A stretch of 64,000 bases of DNA from the NCBI RefSeq assembly GCF_001684975.1, contig NZ_MAYH01000034.1, forward strand, positions 62,001 through 126,000, written 5' to 3'. The notes beneath the pieces are model-generated. The model ran no database searches and was not told the origin of the DNA. It saw nothing but the letters and a program-made list of their open reading frames with translations. A program made the position numbers and the translations under genes. Positions 50,889 through 59,441 of this stretch are shown here, one piece after another; the first letter of the stretch is position 1, and each line of letters opens with the position of its first letter. The stretch comes from Chryseobacterium artocarpi. Its GTDB lineage: Bacteria > Bacteroidota > Bacteroidia > Flavobacteriales > Weeksellaceae.

Positions 50889-51431
50889 TTACTCGTCTTT
50901 CTTAGAAGGAACCAGAAAAACATCAATAAGCCCTTCAGGAAGTACCATTTTGATAGTTCTTTCTTCTCTATCTACTTCAAGAATCCAGTCTTTGATCATT
51001 GGAATTACCACTTCTTTTCCATCCAGATTGGTAATGAAATACACCTGTGCTGTCTGATCATTTACAGATCTGATCACTCCACAGTTGTTATCGTTTTCAT
51101 CAAAGATTTCAAATCCGATGATTTCGTGGTAATAGAATTGTTTCCCTGTAAGCTTGGGAAGAGAAGCTAAAGGAAGGTAAACATTTTTGCCTAAAGACTG
51201 GTCTACCATAGCTTCAGAAGAGTTTTTGAACGCAATGTTCAGAGCATCTAATTTGCTCCATGATGATTTTGCAATAAAAAATGGAACCAATAATCCGTTG
51301 ATTTCAACGAATATTGATTCCAATTTATTGTAAAGCTCGGGCTGATCGGTATCCAATTTAAGAATAACGTTGCCCGCAAGTCCGTGTCTGCGTGTAATTT
51401 TCCCCAACAAATAGCAATCTTCTTTACGCAT
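50889..51431 (-). CDS. rimM: Ribosome maturation factor RimM
   Basis: Binds S19 and helps 30S assembly. The 180-aa protein begins MRKEDCYLLGKITRRHGLAG at the ATG 51431, the standard RimM N-terminus. The N-domain (about 5-90) contains LGKITRRHGLAGNVILK, and the C-terminal PRC-barrel contains VYFITNLDGKEVVIPMIKDW and VDREERTIKMVLPEGLI. The frame is open 46 codons further upstream, but that part is only the antisense-frame shadow of the Ala-rich rpsP tail and was rejected. It follows rpsP by 13 bp, the usual rpsP-rimM order. Confidence 0.95.
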   Translation of the reverse strand: MRKEDCYLLGKITRRHGLAGNVILKLDTDQPELYNKLESIFVEINGLLVPFFIAKSSWSKLDALNIAFKNSSEAMVDQSLGKNVYLPLASLPKLTGKQFYYHEIIGFEIFDENDNNCGVIRSVNDQTAQVYFITNLDGKEVVIPMIKDWILEVDREERTIKMVLPEGLIDVFLVPSKKDE

Positions 51432-51444
51432 AACAAGAATGTTC

Positions 51445-51999
51445 TTAAGCTTCAGTGTTTTCTTCAGTTTCAGCAGCAGCTTCTCCTTCTGTAGCAACTT
51501 CTTCAGCAGGTGCGTTTGCAGCTTCCTCAGCAGCTTTAGCATCAGCTTCAGCTTGTGCAGCAGCAGCAACTCTAGCTTCGTTTACTTTTACTTCAGCTTC
51601 TAAAGCAGCTTTCTTAGCATCAGCTTTAGCAGTAGCTAAACCTTCAACTTTACCTTGTACTTTAGATTCTTTAGCTTCTAACCAAGCGTTAAATCTTTTT
51701 TCAGCTTCAGCTTGATCAAAAGCACCTTTAGCAACACCACCTTGTAAGTGTTTTTTGTAAAGAGCACCTTTGTAAGATAAAATAGCTCTAGCAGTATCAG
51801 TAGGCTGAGCACCGTTGTTTAACCACTGTACAGCAGAATCAACGTTCAACTCGATAGTTGCTGGGTTAGTAATTGGGTTGTAAGTTCCTAGTTTCTCGAT
51901 GAATCTACCATCTCTTCTAGCTCTAGAATCTGCAACCACGATGTGGAAGAAAGGTTTTCCTTTTTTACCGTGTCTTTGTAATCTGATTTTTACTGACAT
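51445..51999 (-). CDS. rpsP: 30S ribosomal protein S16, extended
   Basis: S16 core in the first 80 residues: MSVKIRLQRHGKKGKPFFHI, VADSRARRDGRFIEKLGTYN and LNNGAQPTDTARAILSYKGA. A long tail (about 90-184) is rich in Ala, Glu and Lys (for example EAEVKVNEARVAAAAQAEAD) and ends EEVATEGEAAAETEENTEA. The tail makes the protein twice the E. coli length, as is common for Bacteroidota S16. Rim proteins and ribosome assembly are unaffected by reading this far. It leads the rpsP-rimM unit and has a TATCTTTG -7 element. Confidence 0.97.
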   Translation of the reverse strand: MSVKIRLQRHGKKGKPFFHIVVADSRARRDGRFIEKLGTYNPITNPATIELNVDSAVQWLNNGAQPTDTARAILSYKGALYKKHLQGGVAKGAFDQAEAEKRFNAWLEAKESKVQGKVEGLATAKADAKKAALEAEVKVNEARVAAAAQAEADAKAAEEAANAPAEEVATEGEAAAETEENTEA

Positions 52000-52047
52000 A
52001 ATGTTTGAATTTTACGGGAACTCGTCCCAGTTAAATATTTAAGAGTG

Positions 52048-52055
52048 CAAAGATA
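52048..52055 (-). promoter_or_regulatory. Putative -7 element (TATCTTTG) of rpsP
   Basis: The minus strand reads TATCTTTG, a full TAnnTTTG match, 48 nt before the rpsP ATG. No TTG occurs at the canonical 19-nt distance (one is 13 nt away). Confidence 0.5.
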
Positions 52056-52107
52056 GAATAAATTTTCCAATTAGATAATCTTAAATTGATATAATTTTAT
52101 ATTTTTT

Positions 52108-52377
52108 TCAAACCAGCAAAATAAAGGGCAAAACGGTTGAAATAATGACCGAAATCAAAACAGCCAAAAATACAATAATATTATCCTTGGTTTTCTTTGT
52201 AATCCATCTAATCACCAAATAATTTAAGATATAAACCGGTATAAGTAAAAAGAATGAAAATTCAGAAGTAAACGAAAGTATAGTATAAAGAAAAAGTAAA
52301 CCATTAATAGAAGCAATAACAATTCCTAAAAGACTTCTATAAATTGTTTTTTTATCAATCCTATCATTTTCCCTCAC
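52108..52377 (-). CDS. Hypothetical membrane protein, C-terminal part of a probably frameshifted gene
   Basis: An 89-aa reading from a GTG codon, with three membrane segments (about 17-35, 38-57 and 66-87). The same frame is open further upstream to 52434 and reads WTKEDFKIFILEKFEQFSR before the GTG, which looks coding but has no start codon. Removing one G from ATGGACC at 52429-52435 joins this frame to the preceding 92-aa reading at its ATG, giving one protein of about 194 aa. I therefore treat both as parts of one gene, split by a mutation, an assembly error or a programmed shift. Confidence 0.6.
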   Translation of the reverse strand: MRENDRIDKKTIYRSLLGIVIASINGLLFLYTILSFTSEFSFFLLIPVYILNYLVIRWITKKTKDNIIVFLAVLISVIISTVLPFILLV

Positions 52378-52414
52378 TCTCGAAAACTGTTCAAACTTTT
52401 CAAGAATAAAAATT

Positions 52415-52693
52415 TTAAAATCTTCTTTGGTCCATTACTTCTGATGAGATATTATTGTGAACAGAATTGATTGTTTCTCCTTTCTGTACACTATGATAAA
52501 CCTCAAAAGCAACTCTACCCTTTTCTTTAATCAAAGCTTTCCGCTGTTCAGCCTTACTTACAAACTCATTATAATTAAATTTTTGATTGATCACCTCACG
52601 CATCTCATTATTTATTGTGCCGGTATGATCAGTCATATGAAGATAAGCCACAAGCAGATCTTCTTCATTATAATTACGGTAAATATTCTTCAT
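52415..52693 (-). CDS. Hypothetical protein, N-terminal part of a probably frameshifted gene
   Basis: A 92-aa reading starting MKNIYRNYNEEDLLVAYLHM. It is soluble and helical, with INNEMREVINQKFNYNEF and ISSEVM near the end. The opening resembles a flavobacterial family I remember, in which a YRNYxxEDLLxAY-type N-terminus is followed by membrane helices. Here such helices lie in the next frame immediately downstream. The last five residues (DQRRF) would be out-of-frame if the shift is real. It follows the nitroreductase gene by 3 bp. Confidence 0.65.
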   Translation of the reverse strand: MKNIYRNYNEEDLLVAYLHMTDHTGTINNEMREVINQKFNYNEFVSKAEQRKALIKEKGRVAFEVYHSVQKGETINSVHNNISSEVMDQRRF

Positions 52694-52696
52694 TAA

Positions 52697-53206
52697 TTAT
52701 ACTTCTCCCATATAGAAAAGTCCAAGGCATTTCTGGTTTTCTTCTATTGTCAAGGATTCTTTAAGATAGTCAACAATTTTAGGGGAACTCCAGTAGCAAC
52801 CTATATTATTAGCAGTACAGCTTAAATACATATTCTGAACCGCCATAGATGTTGCTGCAATCTCTTCCCATTCAGGGACCATTCCACTGAAATTAACAAC
52901 TATGGAAACGATAACATTTGCTTTATTGATTTTAAAGCCAATATCATTATACTTTTTCTCCAAAAAAAGTTGTTCAGGCTGAGTAGCCTTATAGATAGCC
53001 TGCATTTCTGAAGCCAATTTTGCTTTTTCCTCTCCTTTGAATATTTTAAAACGCCAAGGTTTCGTACGTTTATGATTAGGAGCAAGTGTGGCTGAATGTA
53101 AAATTTCATCAATAATCTCCTGAGAGATTTCTGCATCCGTATAATCTTTTGGGAAAATACTTTTCCTTTGCTCTATAATTTCTTTTAAAACTTCTGCTTT
53201 ATTCAT
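52697..53206 (-). CDS. Nitroreductase-family FMN enzyme
   Basis: A 169-aa flavin-dependent oxidoreductase of the nitroreductase fold, short YdjA/FrmA-like type. Features: RKSIFPKDYTDAEI at about 13-26 (the FMN-phosphate Arg-Lys-Ser region), ATLAPNHKRTKPWRFKIFKG (about 36-55) and a conserved AATSMAVQNMYLSCTANNIG helix followed by CYWSSPKIV. Such enzymes reduce nitro compounds, quinones or act as stress-related reductases. The substrate is unknown. It is followed within 3 bp by the split membrane-protein gene, suggesting co-transcription. Confidence 0.9.
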   Translation of the reverse strand: MNKAEVLKEIIEQRKSIFPKDYTDAEISQEIIDEILHSATLAPNHKRTKPWRFKIFKGEEKAKLASEMQAIYKATQPEQLFLEKKYNDIGFKINKANVIVSIVVNFSGMVPEWEEIAATSMAVQNMYLSCTANNIGCYWSSPKIVDYLKESLTIEENQKCLGLFYMGEV

Positions 53207-53252
53207 ACCTGCAAATTTACAATATGAAATTCAATCTGTTGTACTTAAAACG

Positions 53253-53888
53253 TTAAGTATTTATAGCTAGTTTACGATTTTTATATGCTTTGTAATTACT
53301 GATAACAAAGGTTACAAGAATAATTAAAACAAATAATATTCCCAACCATTTTTCATACCCTTCTCCCATTATAGGATTCAGCCTATATAAAGCGATAAAA
53401 CTTATGGTATATATCACACCTGCAATGATCCAGCCGTAACCAGGATCGGGATATACCTTCACTGTGCTTGCTTTATTATAATTAAAAATTGGAAGTAGCT
53501 TATGTTGATCCCACATTATAAGTACCAGAACAGCAATCATCATTAAGGACGTTATAATCCAGGTTCCCGTAAAAGAAAGACTGATAGTGATGATCCATAT
53601 ATTCGTCAATATAGCAAGAAATAATAATGCACCAAAAGTTGCAAACCGCTGAGTCATCAGTAAAATTCCGGCTGTGAGCTGAACCAGTCCTAAGAAATTC
53701 CAGTAAAAACCAGATTGATATAAGGCTTCAAAAAAAAATCCTATTGGATGATCCGTTGAAATTCTGGTGAACCTCTCTCCCAACAATTTCACTAATCCAG
53801 ATGGAAAAAAAGCGAACCCCAACAAATAGCGCAAATGGATAATGACCCATTGATTGAATTTATTGGTTCTTAAACTCTCAAATGTCAT
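53253..53888 (-). CDS. DoxX-like membrane protein
   Basis: A 211-aa integral membrane protein with five to six helices. The N-terminus MTFESLRTNKFNQWVIIHLR is followed by YLLGFAFFPSGLVKLLGERF, which is the DoxX signature region. SGFYWNFLGLVQLTAGILLM and the helix bundle to about residue 130 follow. A further pair of helices lies near 153-200. DoxX-type proteins relate to quinone or thiosulfate oxidation and redox stress, but the role here is unknown. It lies 46 bp before the nitroreductase gene on the same strand; the two may work in the same redox context. Confidence 0.82.
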   Translation of the reverse strand: MTFESLRTNKFNQWVIIHLRYLLGFAFFPSGLVKLLGERFTRISTDHPIGFFFEALYQSGFYWNFLGLVQLTAGILLMTQRFATFGALLFLAILTNIWIITISLSFTGTWIITSLMMIAVLVLIMWDQHKLLPIFNYNKASTVKVYPDPGYGWIIAGVIYTISFIALYRLNPIMGEGYEKWLGILFVLIILVTFVISNYKAYKNRKLAINT

Positions 53889-54002
53889 GGTTATATATTT
53901 TTGAGGTCCAAAGTATTAAATAAAAACAAAAACTTCAAATTTATTTGAAGTTGTATTTATCGAATCATAGAAAATTCAATCGCGAAATAAAAATTTATCA
54001 TT

Positions 54003-54452
54003 CTATAGTACCTCCACTATTTTCTGGTGGATTTTATTCAAAGTAAATTCATCACCTGCTCTCATTCCCATCATTTTTTTTGCCATGGGACTCTCTGGAG
54101 AAATGGCATAAAAGCGATCTCCTTCAAAGAAAAATTCGCCTAATGAAACGGAAATATAAAAACGGGCTTTATTGGTAATCACCAAAGATCCCAGCTGAAT
54201 TCTTTCTGTAGAGTTATTCAGTACTTTTGCCATGTTCCTTTTCAGATCATTCAAAGCACCAAGCTGTCGCTGCATCTGATAGATTTCCTCCTGCATTTCT
54301 TCTCTCATGCTGTCGTACTTTGGTGTTTTTTTTATATCACGACTCGCTTCCTGAGTAAATTCGATAAAATTTTTAAGCTTCTCAATTTTCTCTGCAATAG
54401 TAGTAGTTACAAAGTCTCTGATATCACTTTTTTCAAATACAATCTTCTCCAT
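54003..54452 (-). CDS. GreA/GreB-like protein
   Basis: A 149-aa protein. The first 75 residues are coiled-coil-like helices with MREEMQEEIYQMQRQLGALN. The C-terminal half matches the GreA/GreB FKBP-like domain: QLGSLVITNKARFYISVSLG, then FYAISPESPMAKKMMGMRAG and DEFTLNKIHQKIVEVL. The SPESPMAKKMMG block corresponds to the SP.SPLGKALLG signature of transcript cleavage factors. Whether it acts on RNA polymerase is not shown; the coiled-coil tip acidic residues of GreA are not clearly recognisable. It is monocistronic. Confidence 0.75.
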   Translation of the reverse strand: MEKIVFEKSDIRDFVTTTIAEKIEKLKNFIEFTQEASRDIKKTPKYDSMREEMQEEIYQMQRQLGALNDLKRNMAKVLNNSTERIQLGSLVITNKARFYISVSLGEFFFEGDRFYAISPESPMAKKMMGMRAGDEFTLNKIHQKIVEVL

Positions 54453-54599
54453 AAATCGATTCTTTATATAAAGATAATATTTTTTAAAATAATAATTATA
54501 CTTTCCTATTTCTATAAAAAATATTTAATAATCCATAGTTACATACATTAGACAAAAACTCTATCATTGTTATCAAGGAAAATAAAATCTACAGCATAA

Positions 54600-54629
54600 A
54601 AAAGCCTTGTAGAATATTACAAGGCTTTT
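54600..54629 (-). terminator. Intrinsic terminator of the SRPBCC gene
   Basis: AAAAGCCTTGT (54600-54610) and ACAAGGCTTTT (54619-54629) form an 11-bp stem, followed on the minus strand by more T. The SRPBCC stop is at 54634. Confidence 0.85.
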
Positions 54630-54633
54630 CATT

Positions 54634-55164
54634 TTATTTTTCTGATAATTTCTTCAGATCTTCAAGTCCCTGATTGAACATTTTATTCATATTCATATCC
54701 ATCATAGGTTTCATAGGTTTCATTATTGTATTCATTTCATTATCAAATATCCAGGTTACTTTTGTACCGTTTCCATCAGGAGTTAACACGAAAGCAATTT
54801 TCGCATCTCCTTCAAATGGCTTGATAAAATGAAGTTTTGCACCCAGTTTTTCATTCGGAATGATATCTGTAACCATCTGCTCTCCTTCGCCCACTTTTTC
54901 ATTTCCTTTCCATTTGTAAGTGTCACCTACCTGCCCGCTTGTTCCAGAATATGTAATCTGAATATTAGGATCACCTTTAGCAAAAGGATTCCATGCATTT
55001 ATTCCTTTATTGGAACCTATATATTGCCATACTTTTTCCTTTGGAGCATTGATGACAACAGATTTTTCATAATGATAATCTTTACTGAAAGCCAACATGG
55101 CGATTACAGCATATACAATAACCAGCAAAATGATGATGCCGATAAATTTTAAGAGTGTTTTCAT
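54634..55164 (-). CDS. SRPBCC (START-like) family protein, membrane-anchored
   Basis: A 176-aa protein with an N-terminal membrane helix (about 4-27, LLKFIGIIILLVIVYAVIAM). The soluble SRPBCC domain follows: YHYEKSVVINAPKEKVWQYI (about 31-50), WNPFAKGDPNIQITYSG, then GDTYKWKGNEKVGEGEQMVT and VLTPDGNGTKVTWIFDNEM. This polyketide-cyclase-like fold binds hydrophobic ligands. No catalytic residues or ligand can be named. It is monocistronic with its own terminator. Confidence 0.88.
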   Translation of the reverse strand: MKTLLKFIGIIILLVIVYAVIAMLAFSKDYHYEKSVVINAPKEKVWQYIGSNKGINAWNPFAKGDPNIQITYSGTSGQVGDTYKWKGNEKVGEGEQMVTDIIPNEKLGAKLHFIKPFEGDAKIAFVLTPDGNGTKVTWIFDNEMNTIMKPMKPMMDMNMNKMFNQGLEDLKKLSEK

Positions 55165-55307
55165 AGTCTATTTATTTAAGGTTATTTATTTTAAATGAAT
55201 CTAAGATTTGTTTTTCAAAATTAAATATTCCCACATCACTCCCTCTTTCCATATGACAAGATTATTTAAAGTTAAGGCATTTTTGTCATAATTCAGTTTC
55301 CGGGCAT

Positions 55308-55315
55308 TATTTTTG
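55308..55315 (+). promoter_or_regulatory. Putative -7 element (TATTTTTG) of the M3 peptidase gene
   Basis: TATTTTTG matches TAnnTTTG, 61 bp before the ATG. A TTG occurs 22 nt upstream, slightly beyond the preferred 19 nt. Confidence 0.45.
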
Positions 55316-55376
55316 TGCATTTCAACCAGGATTCCCCGATGAATCCTTACATTTACGTTTAACTAAAAATCGAAAA

Positions 55377-57395
55377 ATGAATATTTTAACAGAAAAATTC
55401 AACACTCCATATCACTCAGCACCGTTTGGTGACATCAAAAATGAAGATTATCTTCCGGCATTTAAGGAATTGATCCAGAAATCAGAAGAAGAAATCAATG
55501 CCATTGTTGACAATTCTGATGATCCTACTTTTGAAAATGTTATCGAAGCTCTTGCCTATTCCGGTGAACAATTAGATGTGGTTTCCAATATTTTTTTCAA
55601 TTTAAATTCTGCAGAAACCAGTGATGAACTTCAACAGATCGCTCAGGAAGTTTCTCCTATTTTAACAGAATATTCTTCAAAAATATCTCAAAACGAAGCC
55701 CTTTTCAACAAAATCAAAAAAGTATATGATGAAAAGGAAAAATATAACCTTAATGAAGAGCAGGAAATGCTTTTGAATGAAACCTACAAAGGTTTTGTAA
55801 GAAGCGGTGCTTTATTAAATGAAGAAGACAAGGAAAAATTAAAGAAAATCAGTATGGACCTTTCTTTAAAATCTTTGCAGTTCGGACAAAATGTACTGGC
55901 TTCTACGAATGCTTATTTCAAACACATTACGGATAAGGAACAATTGGCAGGAATTCCGGAAGCAATTATTGAACAGTATGCAGAGGAAGCAAAAGAAAGA
56001 AATCTTGAAGGCTGGGTAGTTACATTACAGTATCCAAGCTATATTCCTTTCATGACGTATGCAGAAAATCGTGAGCTTAGAAAGGAACTTGCACTGGCAA
56101 ATGGCAAAAAATCTTTTGATGGCGGAGAGTATGATAACCAAAACCTGATCAAAGAACTTCTTACTTTAAAACAACAGAAAGCTGAACTTTTAGGATATAA
56201 AGATTATGCAGATTTTGTATTGGAAGAAAGAATGGCAAAATCTCCGGTAAAGGTTTTTGAGTTTTTGAATGAACTTTTAACGAAAGCAAAGCCATACGCT
56301 GATAAAGAAATTGAGGAGTTAAAATCTTTGGCTAAAGCTGATGGTATTGATGAAATGCAAAGCTACGACCACGCTTTTTATGCTGAAAAGCTTCGTAAAG
56401 AGAAATATGATTTTAATGATGAGGAATTAAAACCTTATTTCCCATTGAACCAAGTTCAGGAGGCTGTTTTTGGATTGACTGAAAAACTATTTGGGTTAAC
56501 TTTTGAGGAAAGAAATGATATTCCAAAGTACCATGAAGATGTAAAAGTGTATGAAGTAAAAGAAAATGGAGATTATAAATCACTTCTGTATGTTGACTAT
56601 TTTCCAAGAAAAGGAAAAAGAGCCGGTGCATGGATGACGAGTTATAAAAACCAGTATCAGCAGAACGGAGAAAACTCCCGTCCGCATATTTCTATTGTTT
56701 GTAACTTCAGTAAACCGACAAAAGATACGCCTAGTTTATTGACATTCCAGGAGGTAACGACTTTATTCCATGAATTTGGTCACGCTCTTCACGGAATGAT
56801 GGCGGATACTCAATACCCTACTCTATCCGGAACTTCTGTAAAATGGGATTTTGTGGAACTTCCGTCCCAGTTTTTGGAAAATTTCTGCTATGAGCCTGAA
56901 TTCTTAAAAACGTTTGCAAAACATTATAAAACAGGAGAAGTTCTTCCAGATGAAAAAATAGAAAAAATAGAACAGTCTAAAAACTTCATGGAAGGCTATC
57001 AGACTTTAAGACAGCTTGGTTTTGGATTACTGGATATGAATTATCATACCAAAGTCAACGAACTGGAACATGAAAGTGTAAAAGAATTTGAAGATAAATA
57101 CACCAAAGCCATAGCGCTTTATCCTTCCAACCCTGAAACAGCGATGAGCCCAAGCTTTTCACATATTTTCCAGGGCGGATATTCTGCAGGATATTATTCT
57201 TACAAATGGGCAGAAGTATTGGATGCTGATGCATTCCAGTATTTTAAGGAAAATGGAATCTTCAATCCTGAAATTGCAGCAAAATATAAAATTCTTCTTT
57301 CTTCAGGAGGCACAAAAGATCCTATGGAGCTGTATAAAGCCTTTAGAGGAAGCGAACCTAAAGTGGAAAGCTTGTTGAAGAGGGCATTTGGATAA
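55377..57395 (+). CDS. M3-family zinc metallopeptidase (oligopeptidase A / Dcp type)
   Basis: Cytoplasmic peptidase that degrades short peptides. The zinc motif HEFGHALHG is at about residues 464-472, in LLTFQEVTTLFHEFGHALHG. The third zinc ligand, a Glu about 28 residues later, is in WDFVELPSQFLENF. Substrate-binding YSAGYYSYKWAEVLDADAFQ lies near the C-terminus, as in PrlC and Dcp. Length 672 aa and absence of a signal peptide fit the family. The gene has its own promoter and terminator. Confidence 0.95.
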   Translation: MNILTEKFNTPYHSAPFGDIKNEDYLPAFKELIQKSEEEINAIVDNSDDPTFENVIEALAYSGEQLDVVSNIFFNLNSAETSDELQQIAQEVSPILTEYSSKISQNEALFNKIKKVYDEKEKYNLNEEQEMLLNETYKGFVRSGALLNEEDKEKLKKISMDLSLKSLQFGQNVLASTNAYFKHITDKEQLAGIPEAIIEQYAEEAKERNLEGWVVTLQYPSYIPFMTYAENRELRKELALANGKKSFDGGEYDNQNLIKELLTLKQQKAELLGYKDYADFVLEERMAKSPVKVFEFLNELLTKAKPYADKEIEELKSLAKADGIDEMQSYDHAFYAEKLRKEKYDFNDEELKPYFPLNQVQEAVFGLTEKLFGLTFEERNDIPKYHEDVKVYEVKENGDYKSLLYVDYFPRKGKRAGAWMTSYKNQYQQNGENSRPHISIVCNFSKPTKDTPSLLTFQEVTTLFHEFGHALHGMMADTQYPTLSGTSVKWDFVELPSQFLENFCYEPEFLKTFAKHYKTGEVLPDEKIEKIEQSKNFMEGYQTLRQLGFGLLDMNYHTKVNELEHESVKEFEDKYTKAIALYPSNPETAMSPSFSHIFQGGYSAGYYSYKWAEVLDADAFQYFKENGIFNPEIAAKYKILLSSGGTKDPMELYKAFRGSEPKVESLLKRAFG

Positions 57396-57407
57396 AAAAT
57401 AATATTG

Positions 57408-57446
57408 AAAACCATTAAGACTTATTAAAGCTTAATGGTTTTTTAA
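57408..57446 (+). terminator. Intrinsic terminator of the M3 peptidase gene
   Basis: AAAACCATTAAG (57408-57419) pairs with CTTAATGGTTTT (57431-57442) across an 11-nt loop and runs into T. Confidence 0.85.
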
Positions 57447-57612
57447 TTTAATACAGAATCAATAGAACTAATTTGCATAAGCATGACGTATTGAATTTGA
57501 ATTAGTCTTTTAGAATTGGTGATAAAAAAGCTTCAGTTGAATTTGAAACAAAGTACCAATATTAATTTTATTTATTATCTATTTTTTATAGTTTCGCCTC
57601 ATAAAAACAATT

Positions 57613-58899
57613 ATGAAAACGGTACTATTTTTATTACTTCTTATTTCGAATTTCGCCTATTCACAAATTACAATCAGAAACGAAAGCTTAGTTGAAAAAC
57701 CTTATTATAAACCCAAGTCTTTTGACAGCTTATCAAATATTCAGGAACAAAAAAGATTTATTGATTATAAGCAATATTTAGGATACAAATTATATTTAAA
57801 ACCAAAATCTACTAAATTCACACCATCTCAAACAGATAAAAAGTTTATTGATTATTTAACAACTGACAAAGAAACCTCATTGAAAAAACCGGGAAAAATT
57901 CCTTTCAATGATATCATCATATACAAAGCTTTTAATGGAGGAAAAGGACTTTCAGAAGCTGCTAAAGATCAATATCAGAGGGCTCTTAAACAATATGAAG
58001 ATCTTGATAAATTAAATACCAATATTTATCTGCCGGAATTTATTTCTGTAAAAACAGATCCTACTGATGGAGTAATATATGGATATGCAGCTACCAAACA
58101 GTCTGAAGTAGAATCAAAGTATTTTACGATACTCGAAATAGAAGGAAGAGACAAATATTCCCAAGACAAGAAATTCAAAAAACTGGAAGATCTTCCATCA
58201 GATTTATCTACCCAAACTGCTGAATTAAGAATAAAGCTGAAAAAAGATCAAACAAATGACACCCTTTACTGGAATGTAAATGAGGCTAGAAACTTTGGAA
58301 ACTATCCTTTCATTCTTGTCCCCTACTTTGAAAAAGCAAAAAGGGATTTTGTTGGTCAAAATTTAGTGGCTACAAAAAACATTTCTAATTTGGTCAATAG
58401 CAAGACTGGAGATATTGTCAATATTGAGCAAAATCAAAAATGGTTTTGTGAAGATTTGAGCTTAACAGACACCAATAAAGCTAAATATTTAAAACCTCTT
58501 TATTACCTCACGAATCAAAATAATACGATTGTTTTAGATATAGATCAACTACGCAGCTCTTTCATTACTGAAGTACAATACGATAAAATTCAGGAGGAGA
58601 AAAAATTAGCAGAAGCTGAAAAAATAAAGCAGGAAAAAGAAGATGAGCAAAAACGTATTGCGGAAGATAAAAAAAACAGACAATTATATATCAATAAGTA
58701 TGGTGCAAAATTCGGAAGTTTAATTGCTGACAGTAAAGTTGCCATAGGAATGAATATGGAAATGTGCAGACTTGCATGGGGAGAACCTTTGGATATCAAC
58801 AGAATCACAATGAAAGGGTACGCTCATGAACAGTGGGTTTATGGCTTTGGAACCTATCTATATTTCAACAATGGAGTTTTGTCTACAATACAGGATTAA
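57613..58899 (+). CDS. Exported hypothetical protein with C-terminal BamE/SmpA-like domain
   Basis: A 428-aa protein with signal peptide [18 protein letters not shown]. The main part (about 20-310) is unrecognised and rich in Lys. A charged coiled-coil (about 325-355, EEKKLAEAEKIKQEKEDEQK and following) leads into a short last domain: IGMNMEMCRLAWGEPLDINR, then GYAHEQWVYGFGTYLYFNNG. This matches the SmpA/OmlA (BamE)-like pattern of a conserved Gly-Met start, W-G-x-P and a terminal YLYFxNG. It is probably periplasmic. Neighbours to the right are unrelated small genes; its role is unknown. Confidence 0.75.
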   Translation: MKTVLFLLLLISNFAYSQITIRNESLVEKPYYKPKSFDSLSNIQEQKRFIDYKQYLGYKLYLKPKSTKFTPSQTDKKFIDYLTTDKETSLKKPGKIPFNDIIIYKAFNGGKGLSEAAKDQYQRALKQYEDLDKLNTNIYLPEFISVKTDPTDGVIYGYAATKQSEVESKYFTILEIEGRDKYSQDKKFKKLEDLPSDLSTQTAELRIKLKKDQTNDTLYWNVNEARNFGNYPFILVPYFEKAKRDFVGQNLVATKNISNLVNSKTGDIVNIEQNQKWFCEDLSLTDTNKAKYLKPLYYLTNQNNTIVLDIDQLRSSFITEVQYDKIQEEKKLAEAEKIKQEKEDEQKRIAEDKKNRQLYINKYGAKFGSLIADSKVAIGMNMEMCRLAWGEPLDINRITMKGYAHEQWVYGFGTYLYFNNGVLSTIQD

Positions 58900-59024
58900 A
58901 ACATCTATAATTTACCCCAGTTTTAAATAAAATTTTCATCAGACATTCTGGACCTGACACACTGGAAACCACAACTGCAGAAAGGAATTTACACGGAAGA
59001 AAAATAATTCTGTAATTTTAAATC

Positions 59025-59414
59025 ATGAACATGAATACGATAATAAAAAGGCTAGAAAATGTAAAAAAACTCCAAGCTAAAAGATGGGAAAATGAAGACC
59101 ATTGGGATGAGCTCAATGAGCTTTTAATAAAAGAACTGGATGAAATTCTTCTGATCGAACCTGAAAATACTTCAGCCTTAATTAATATCGGTGCAATTTA
59201 TTCCGATATGGGTGAAAATGAGAAAGCTCTGGAATATTTGACACTGGCTTTAAATTTAGGTTCTGAAGATAAAAACCTTTTTGTAAACCTTACTATTGTT
59301 ATGATTTATATGGAAAAACATCAGTCAGAATATTTAGAATATCTTGAAGATGTTGAAGAAAAAGTGGAGAATCCTCTTACCTTTAAAGCGCATTTCGAAC
59401 CACAGTCCCGTTAA
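59025..59414 (+). CDS. TPR-like small protein
   Basis: A 129-aa soluble protein. Residues about 35-90 form tetratricopeptide-like helices: ELDEILLIEPENTSALINIG, AIYSDMGENEKALEYLTLAL and NLGSEDKNLFVNLTIVMIYM. The spacing of Gly, Tyr and Ala positions fits about two TPR units. A second ATG two codons in is an alternative start. It is 28 bp before the next gene and probably co-transcribed with it. Partner and function are unknown. Confidence 0.72.
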   Translation: MNMNTIIKRLENVKKLQAKRWENEDHWDELNELLIKELDEILLIEPENTSALINIGAIYSDMGENEKALEYLTLALNLGSEDKNLFVNLTIVMIYMEKHQSEYLEYLEDVEEKVENPLTFKAHFEPQSR

Positions 59415-59441
59415 GAGTTTTAGATAAGATCTTTTTATATA

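Noticed and set aside
51432..51569. 46-codon upstream extension of rimM
   Set aside because: It is the shifted frame of the Ala-rich rpsP tail, giving Leu/Lys runs. The ATG at 51431 matches the RimM N-terminus.
58900..59024. Short open stretch (THWKPQLQKGIYTEEK) before the TPR-like gene
   Set aside because: About 25 codons, no start codon, no relative recognised; too short to call a remnant.
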